The notes beneath the pieces are model-generated. The model made no database searches, was not told the DNA's origin, and saw only the letters and a list, made by a program, of their open reading frames with translations. A DNA stretch of 28,452 bases, taken from NCBI GenBank assembly GCA_938045435.1, contig CALIBA010000141.1:1-28452 (forward strand). Direction: 5' to 3'. A program made the translations under genes and the position numbers. The DNA is from an uncultured Selenomonas sp. (GTDB lineage: Bacteria; Bacillota; Negativicutes; Selenomonadales; Selenomonadaceae). This document shows positions 23,218 to 28,452 of the stretch, one piece after another (position 1 is the stretch's first letter; the number at the start of each line of letters is the position of its first letter).

Positions 23218-25119
23218 ATGTTTACATTTGCACTGACGCATGCCTATCTGATTCCCCTGTTTCCGGCGCTTGCATTTCTCATCATCGGGGCGTTTACACG
23301 CAGGGAGAAGAAACTTTCGGCGGCAATTGCAGTCTGTATGATGTCGCTTGCATTCGTGTTCTCTGTGGTCGTTGCACTTGCTGTTATGAATAATCAGATC
23401 ACGATGAGCGATCCCTATGTGATGAAGACACTTTGGGCCAAGGTTGGCGGCGTGGAGATTGTGATGGGTGTGCTCATTGACCCACTGACGGCGATGATGC
23501 TCGTCATTGTGACACTCGTTTCCTTGCTTGTCTATATTTACTCGGTCAGCTATATGGATCATGAGGCGGGCATGGGGCGATTCTTTGCGTTCATCTCGCT
23601 GTTCTCGGCGGCGATGCTTGGGCTTGTCGCTTCGGTCAATTTCCTCCAGCTCTATGTGTTCTGGGAGGGGGTCGGGCTTTGCTCCTATTTGCTGATCGGC
23701 TTTTATTATGAAAAGGCTTCTGCGTATGAGGCGGCGAAGAAGGCGTTCATCACGACGCGCATCGGTGATTTCGGCATGCTGCTCGGCATTCTGCTCGTTC
23801 AAATCACATTTGGTACGATGGACTTTATCGAGCTGCGCATGCTTGTACCGTCCTATGTTCTCCTTGCAGGGACGGGGTTTTTGACCGTTATTGGGCTGCT
23901 CCTCTTTATGGGACCTATCGGAAAATCGGGGCAGTTCCCGCTCCACGTTTGGCTGCTCGATGCGATGGAGGGACCGACACCCACATCAGCACTCATCCAT
24001 GCGGCGACGATGGTCGCAGCGGGTGTTTTTCTCGTCGCGCGCGCCTTCTTTATCTTTAGTGAATCGCCCGTGGTGATGGATTTTATTGCAGGGCTGGGTG
24101 CCTTTACAGCACTCTTTGCCGCGGTCATTGCCGTCACGCAGCGGCGGTTCAAGGCGGTGCTTGCGTATTCGACCATCAGTCAGCTCGGCTATATGATGAT
24201 GGCAGTCGGTGTGGGAGCATTCTCTGCTTCTATGTTTCATCTCATGACACATGCGTTTTTCAAGGCAATGCTCTTTCTATGTGCAGGTGCTGTCATGCAC
24301 GTCCTGCATGAGGAAGCAGATATTACGAAAATGGGTGGTCTATGGAAAAAGATGCCGTTGACCTTTGCTGCGATGGTGATTGGCGTACTTGCAATTTCCG
24401 GGATTCCGCCGCTGTCCGGATTTTTTTCAAAGGATGAGATTCTTGCGGCAGTTCTGCACGCGAGTACACCGCTTTATATCATGGCGATGGGAACCTCCTT
24501 TTTAACTGCATTTTATATGGCGCGGCTCCTCATTGTGGCATTTCTTGGTGAAAGCCGCAGTCCGTACGAGGCACATGAGGTAGACGCATATATGCGTTGG
24601 CCGCTGGTAATTCTTGCACTGCTTACACTTGTGAGCGGTATATGGGGCTATTTTGGTGGGTTCTCTCTTTGGATCCATGCGGGTATTCCGCATCATATGT
24701 CGATGGACTATGCCGTCGCAGGGACGAGCACAGTGCTCGCACTTACAGCCTTTGCCGCAGCGTATCAGATTTACGGAAGACATAAATTTCGTGCGGTCAT
24801 GCAGCAGAGAAGCTTCGGATTTCTTTATAAGGTGGTTTATCATAGATTCTATATCGATGAATGCTATGATTATTTTCGTGAGAGGTTCGTCTATGGCACG
24901 GCACGCATCCTGCAGTGGATTGATGAAAATATTTTCGACGGTGCGATGTATGGGCTTGGTGCCTATGCGCTCACTACGAGTGATCTTCTCACGGAGTCCG
25001 CGAATGGGCAGGCACAGCGCTATGTTGTTATATTTTATGCGGGTGCTCTGATTCTCCTGTGCTATGCGCTCTACTGGGCAGTGCAGGTCATTGCATACTG
25101 GGGAGGTGGGCTGAAGTGA
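23218..25119 (+). CDS. nuoL: NuoL, complex I antiporter-like distal subunit
   Basis: NuoL (ND5 homologue) is the outermost proton-pumping subunit. The 633-residue product has FWEGVGLCSYLLIGFYYEK with the TM5 Glu, GPIGKSGQFPLHVW with the TM7 Lys (Lys236), ALIHAATMVAAGV, and GFFSKDEIL with the TM12 Lys. The C-terminal part carries the long amphipathic lateral helix and its anchor helix. All key pump residues are in place. The stop overlaps the nuoM ATG by one base. The ribosome site is GGGGAGAG. Confidence 0.96.
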   Translation: MFTFALTHAYLIPLFPALAFLIIGAFTRREKKLSAAIAVCMMSLAFVFSVVVALAVMNNQITMSDPYVMKTLWAKVGGVEIVMGVLIDPLTAMMLVIVTLVSLLVYIYSVSYMDHEAGMGRFFAFISLFSAAMLGLVASVNFLQLYVFWEGVGLCSYLLIGFYYEKASAYEAAKKAFITTRIGDFGMLLGILLVQITFGTMDFIELRMLVPSYVLLAGTGFLTVIGLLLFMGPIGKSGQFPLHVWLLDAMEGPTPTSALIHAATMVAAGVFLVARAFFIFSESPVVMDFIAGLGAFTALFAAVIAVTQRRFKAVLAYSTISQLGYMMMAVGVGAFSASMFHLMTHAFFKAMLFLCAGAVMHVLHEEADITKMGGLWKKMPLTFAAMVIGVLAISGIPPLSGFFSKDEILAAVLHASTPLYIMAMGTSFLTAFYMARLLIVAFLGESRSPYEAHEVDAYMRWPLVILALLTLVSGIWGYFGGFSLWIHAGIPHHMSMDYAVAGTSTVLALTAFAAAYQIYGRHKFRAVMQQRSFGFLYKVVYHRFYIDECYDYFRERFVYGTARILQWIDENIFDGAMYGLGAYALTTSDLLTESANGQAQRYVVIFYAGALILLCYALYWAVQVIAYWGGGLK

Positions 25120-26648
25120 TGAGGCTTCCAATTTTGTCGCTCATTCTCCTCACACCGCTTGCAGCAGCGTTCATCATCACGCTGCTGCCGGGGCGGCTGC
25201 ACGATGCGATTCGGCGACTCTCTGCACTAGCCATGACAGGTGTAACGTTTCTCACGCTCTTTGTCTATGCGGACTATGATATGGTGCGCGGGGGAATGCA
25301 GTATACGGAATACATCCCATGGATCACAGATCTTGGGGTGGCATATTCTCTGGGCGTGGACGGTATATCACTGCCCATGCTGCTTCTTTCCAGTGTCGTG
25401 GGGCTTGCCACCGTATTCAGCTCGTGGAACATCGAGAAGCGGGTCAAAGAATATTTTGTTCTCCTGCTCATTGTGATTGCGGGTGTTTCAGGATCGTTCC
25501 TCGTACGGGATCTCTTTTTCTTCCTCGTGCTCTGTGAGATGGTCGTAATTCCTGCGTATCTCATGGTGCTCATTTGGGGCTCGTCGGAGCGTGTCTCAAA
25601 GGAGCATGCGGCAATGAAGATGACGATTTTCCTGCTGATTGGTTCCGCCTTCATGCTTCTCGGAGTACTTTTGCTCTATGTGAGTGCGTATGATGCGGGG
25701 ATGCGGACATTCGACTTTGCGGCGCTTGCAGCTGCCTCGCTTATGGGGTATATTTCGTGGGAGGTGCAGGTGACGGCATTCTTCCTGCTGCTCATTGGAT
25801 TTGGGGCACATCTTTCCATGTTCCCGCTGCACATCTGGTCGCCTGATAGCTATTCAGAGGCACCGACGGCAATTTCTATGATCAATGCGGGGGTACTGAA
25901 AAAGGTTGGAGGCTATGCACTCATCCGCATAGGGCTTTTTATTCTGCCGCTTGGAGCCAAGTTCTGGGCGCCTGTTATTGCGATACTCGCGGTAGTGGGC
26001 GTTATCTACGCCTCCTATATTGCACTTGCGCAGCGCGATATTAAGTATATGATTGCATATTCCTCTGTATCTCATATGGGCTATGTCCTGCTCGGTTTTG
26101 CGGCGCTGAACGCTATCAGCATCAGCGGTGCGGTTGCCTATATGGTAGCACATGGCATCATGCTTGCACTCTTTTTCTCACAGGTTGGCTACGTATATGA
26201 AAAGACAGGTCTGCGCAGCGTGGAGAAGGTGCGTGGGCTTGCGCATTCTATGCCGCACATCACGGTCGGATTTATGCTTGCAGGACTTTGCTCGCTTGGT
26301 CTGCCCGGGCTCATCGGTTTTGTTCCGGAGTTTACGATTTTTGTTGGCGTGATGGGAACCTATCCTGTACTTGCTGTTCTTGCAATCTCCGGCATTGTGT
26401 TCACGGCCTTCTACATTCTGCGGATGCTCGCACATGTCCTGTTTGGTCAGGAGCGCGCACAGCTTGTAAATATATCGGATGCAAGGCAGCTTGATATTGC
26501 GCCGCTCGTTGTGCTTGGCATCGTTCTCGTCGGTCTTGGCGTATTCCCTGGTCTTTTGATGAATGTTGTAGACACAGGGGTCGCACCACTTACGCCATTC
26601 TTTGAAATCATTCAGGATGCGCCAACGATTTTAGGGGGTGGAGACTGA
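25119..26648 (+). CDS. nuoM: NuoM, complex I antiporter-like subunit with Lys-to-His change
   Basis: NuoM (ND4 homologue) is the middle proton-pumping subunit. The 509-residue product has the TM5 Glu (Glu140, VLCEMVVIPAYL), the TM8 Lys (Lys262, AGVLKKVGGYA) and the TM12 Glu in FVPEFTIF. Where the family has a TM7 Lys (Lys234 of E. coli, FMVKMPVVPLH), this protein reads GFGAHLSMFPLHIW, so the Lys is His231 (codon CAT at 25809-25811). NuoL and NuoN here keep their Lys. ATG 25119 overlaps the nuoL stop; GTG 25116 is also possible. GGGAGGTGG lies upstream. Confidence 0.95.
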   Translation: MRLPILSLILLTPLAAAFIITLLPGRLHDAIRRLSALAMTGVTFLTLFVYADYDMVRGGMQYTEYIPWITDLGVAYSLGVDGISLPMLLLSSVVGLATVFSSWNIEKRVKEYFVLLLIVIAGVSGSFLVRDLFFFLVLCEMVVIPAYLMVLIWGSSERVSKEHAAMKMTIFLLIGSAFMLLGVLLLYVSAYDAGMRTFDFAALAAASLMGYISWEVQVTAFFLLLIGFGAHLSMFPLHIWSPDSYSEAPTAISMINAGVLKKVGGYALIRIGLFILPLGAKFWAPVIAILAVVGVIYASYIALAQRDIKYMIAYSSVSHMGYVLLGFAALNAISISGAVAYMVAHGIMLALFFSQVGYVYEKTGLRSVEKVRGLAHSMPHITVGFMLAGLCSLGLPGLIGFVPEFTIFVGVMGTYPVLAVLAISGIVFTAFYILRMLAHVLFGQERAQLVNISDARQLDIAPLVVLGIVLVGLGVFPGLLMNVVDTGVAPLTPFFEIIQDAPTILGGGD

Positions 26649-28102
26649 TGATGCAGCATATGAATTTTGCAGCGATCTCCATTGAAATCGGCATCGCCGT
26701 ATTGATGGCGGCAGTGCTTGTTTTTGACCTCGTGATGAAAAAGGATGCGCCGCGCAGCTCCCTTGCATGGCTGACGACAGCAGGGTTACTGGGAGTGCTT
26801 GCGCTTGCGGTGGGGATGTATCCGCCTGAGGGCGGTGCAGCGGTCTTCTATGCAGGGCTTTACATTGTTGATGGGTACGCGATGTTCTTTAAGATCTTAT
26901 TTATCATCGGTGTCCTTTTGACTATTGCATTTGCAGCGGATTATGTAGAGCATATTATGCAGCATCGAGGAGAGTTTTACTTGCTCCTGCTCTCTGCGCT
27001 GCTCGGCATGTGCGTCCTTTCCTCGGCGAACGATCTCATGACAGCGTTTGTCGGACTGGAGCTGATGACGATTTCGTTCTATGCGCTCACAGCAATCCGT
27101 ACGGATGCATCACTTTCGGCAGAGGCAGGCATCAAATATCTCATTTTTGGCTCCGGATCAACAGCAGTGCTGCTTTACGGTATGAGCCTTGTCTATGGCA
27201 TGACGGGGACAATGGTGTTTCAGAACATCGCGCAGGGACTTGGACTTATGCTCTCCCTGGGACTGATTGGCGTGGTTTTTATCCTTGCAGGTTTTTTCTT
27301 CAAACTCTCCATCATACCATTTCACCTCTGGGCACCGGATGTCTATGAGGGGGCACCTGCACCCGTAACAGCGCTGCTCGCTATGTGCTCAAAGGCAGCG
27401 GGCATTGCTATTCTCTTGCGCGTTCTCTTTGTGGCATTCCCGTTTCTATCCGTATACTGGGCGCATCTGCTCGCCGTGCTTGCGGGCGTCTCAATGATCG
27501 GGGGCAATCTCATGGCATTTCGCCAAACGAATATTAAGCGCATGCTTGCGTATTCGTCGATTGCACAGGCAGGTTATATAATGACTGCGATGGTTGCAGC
27601 GAATGCGGCAGGAGGCAAGGCGGTGCTTTTCTACGCGATGGTCTATGTCTTTGCCAATGTTGGTGCATTTGTTACCGTTTCCTATCTTGAGATGAAGCGC
27701 GGGGATGCAGATATGGACAGCGTGCGCGGACTCGCCAAGGAATCGCTGTTTCCCGCGGGCATCCTTATGGTTTCTCTGCTCACCATGGCGGGCATTCCAC
27801 CGACAGCGGGCTTTGTCGGGAAGATCTATATTTTCTCCGCCGCGATTGACGCAGGTTACCTCTGGCTTGCAGGTGTAGGCTTTGTCATGTCGATGATGTC
27901 CGTCTACTACTATCTGCTTGTCATCAAGGAGATGTTCCGCGATGTCGAGGAAGGGGAGAAATGGACGGAGGAGCCCCTGCGCCTGCCGCTCCCCGCAAGC
28001 GCAATGGGCGTGATCGCCGTCGCCTTTACGCTGATTATCGGTGTGTGGGCAGAACCCCTCTCGATCTTCAGCAATGTTGCAGTCTATACGTTTATGAGAT
28101 AA
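26648..28102 (+). CDS. nuoN: NuoN, complex I antiporter-like subunit
   Basis: NuoN (ND2 homologue) is the innermost antiporter-like pump. The 484-residue product has the TM5 Glu in FVGLELMTISF, the TM7 Lys (Lys219, FFFKLSIIPFHLW), the TM8 Lys in CSKAAGIA and the TM12 Lys in GFVGKIYIF, all as expected. The motif PDVYEGAPAPV is typical. The start overlaps the nuoM stop by one base; a second ATG follows directly. It is the last nuo gene, with a terminator 23 bases after the stop. No accessory gene follows in the operon. Confidence 0.96.
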   Translation: MMQHMNFAAISIEIGIAVLMAAVLVFDLVMKKDAPRSSLAWLTTAGLLGVLALAVGMYPPEGGAAVFYAGLYIVDGYAMFFKILFIIGVLLTIAFAADYVEHIMQHRGEFYLLLLSALLGMCVLSSANDLMTAFVGLELMTISFYALTAIRTDASLSAEAGIKYLIFGSGSTAVLLYGMSLVYGMTGTMVFQNIAQGLGLMLSLGLIGVVFILAGFFFKLSIIPFHLWAPDVYEGAPAPVTALLAMCSKAAGIAILLRVLFVAFPFLSVYWAHLLAVLAGVSMIGGNLMAFRQTNIKRMLAYSSIAQAGYIMTAMVAANAAGGKAVLFYAMVYVFANVGAFVTVSYLEMKRGDADMDSVRGLAKESLFPAGILMVSLLTMAGIPPTAGFVGKIYIFSAAIDAGYLWLAGVGFVMSMMSVYYYLLVIKEMFRDVEEGEKWTEEPLRLPLPASAMGVIAVAFTLIIGVWAEPLSIFSNVAVYTFMR

Positions 28103-28125
28103 ACCCTGTCATCCAACCCCCAATC

Positions 28126-28157
28126 AAAAACGCCCGACGGCTGTCGGGCGTTTTTGT
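28126..28157. terminator. Bidirectional terminator at the end of the nuo operon
   Basis: A 13-pair stem (AAAAACGCCCGAC at 28126-28138 against GTCGGGCGTTTTT at 28143-28155) with a GGCT loop. T tracts lie on both strands, so it also ends the minus-strand gene at the right edge. Confidence 0.95.
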
Positions 28158-28175
28158 ACACTGGAGAAAAGGCTG

Positions 28176-28452
28176 CTATTTGATCTCATCCATGATGGAG
28201 TCGTCGCCGCCCTTGAAGAACATGTAGCGCGCGAGGTCTTCCTGGAACTTGTCGACATCGGCGGGCATCCACTTGCCCGTATCCTTGTTCTTGGTTACCT
28301 CAATCTCAAAGGACTGCTGTCCCTCAACCTTGGCGTTCGTTATTTCCTTGGCAAGCAGGTTCATGCTGATTTCGCCGAGCTTATCAAAGACATTTGGATC
28401 GTCCGGATTCAGTTTTTCTGCTTCCTTTTCTATCCCCTGCATCGGCTTGTCG
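28176..28452 (-). CDS. Unrecognised protein, C-terminal part only
   Basis: The frame is open to the right edge, so the start lies outside the window; about 92 residues are visible. The sequence is hydrophilic, acidic and helical, with FEIEVTKNKDTGKWMPADVD and the ending GGDDSIMDEIK. It has the look of the last part of an extracytoplasmic lipoprotein with a DUF4878/DUF5105-like fold, a common style in Selenomonas, but I cannot confirm a family. The terminator at 28126-28157 serves as its end. It converges with the nuo operon and is unlikely to be functionally linked. Confidence 0.7.
   Translation of the reverse strand, partial: DKPMQGIEKEAEKLNPDDPNVFDKLGEISMNLLAKEITNAKVEGQQSFEIEVTKNKDTGKWMPADVDKFQEDLARYMFFKGGDDSIMDEIK

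Noticed and set aside
22585..23946. 453-codon open frame on the minus strand
   Set aside because: It covers nuoJ, nuoK and nuoL on the opposite strand; the translation is a Lys/Arg/His-rich mirror of membrane helices.

Overview
The window looks like a chromosomal stretch from a diderm Firmicute of the Negativicutes, most likely Selenomonas or a close relative. This is inference from protein style, gene order (ecfT-truA; a Nuo cluster without nuoEFG) and strong Shine-Dalgarno sites. No rRNA, tRNA, CRISPR array, insertion sequence or prophage was seen.

Layout. Positions 1-4830 (+) hold the 3' end of ecfT, then truA and an apparent type IV pilus machinery run of pilB-like ATPase, pilT and pilC, with no pilin genes following. 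Positions 4831-5447 have no intact gene, but the minus strand carries a promoter, a decayed-looking reading region and a terminator. Positions 5448-10607 (+) hold comF, ilvB-ilvN with a near-consensus promoter, and groES-groEL behind a promoter with a perfect CIRCE operator. Positions 10804-12126 (+) encode a stand-alone homoserine-dehydrogenase-like oxidoreductase with a SAF domain, with its own promoter and terminator. Positions 12219-12533 carry a small secreted-protein gene that appears frameshifted. Positions 12608-17920 (-) form a five-gene run: tandem-U32 protein, class III aminotransferase, purine-type phosphoribosyltransferase, lgt and nicotinamidase. Positions 17994-18109 contain divergent promoters.

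Positions 18262-28102 (+) are a tightly packed nuoABCDHIJKLMN operon for an 11-subunit complex I without the NADH module, ending in a strong terminator. The 3' end of an unrecognised minus-strand gene closes the window.

How it works together. The complex I operon encodes the quinone/N2 module (B, C, D, I) and the membrane proton-pumping arm (A, H, J-N). It lacks NuoE, F and G, so electrons probably enter from ferredoxin, flavodoxin or another donor near NuoI, which carries a long charged tail. NuoM has His where the family has the pump lysine of TM7. The other clusters are housekeeping: tRNA and probable tRNA/rRNA modification, branched-chain amino acid synthesis, chaperonins, lipoprotein maturation, NAD and purine salvage, and DNA uptake or pili.

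I found no clear new multi-gene system. The best leads are the headless complex I with its NuoI tail and NuoM substitution, the frameshifted secreted peptide gene, and the minus-strand unit behind pilC.
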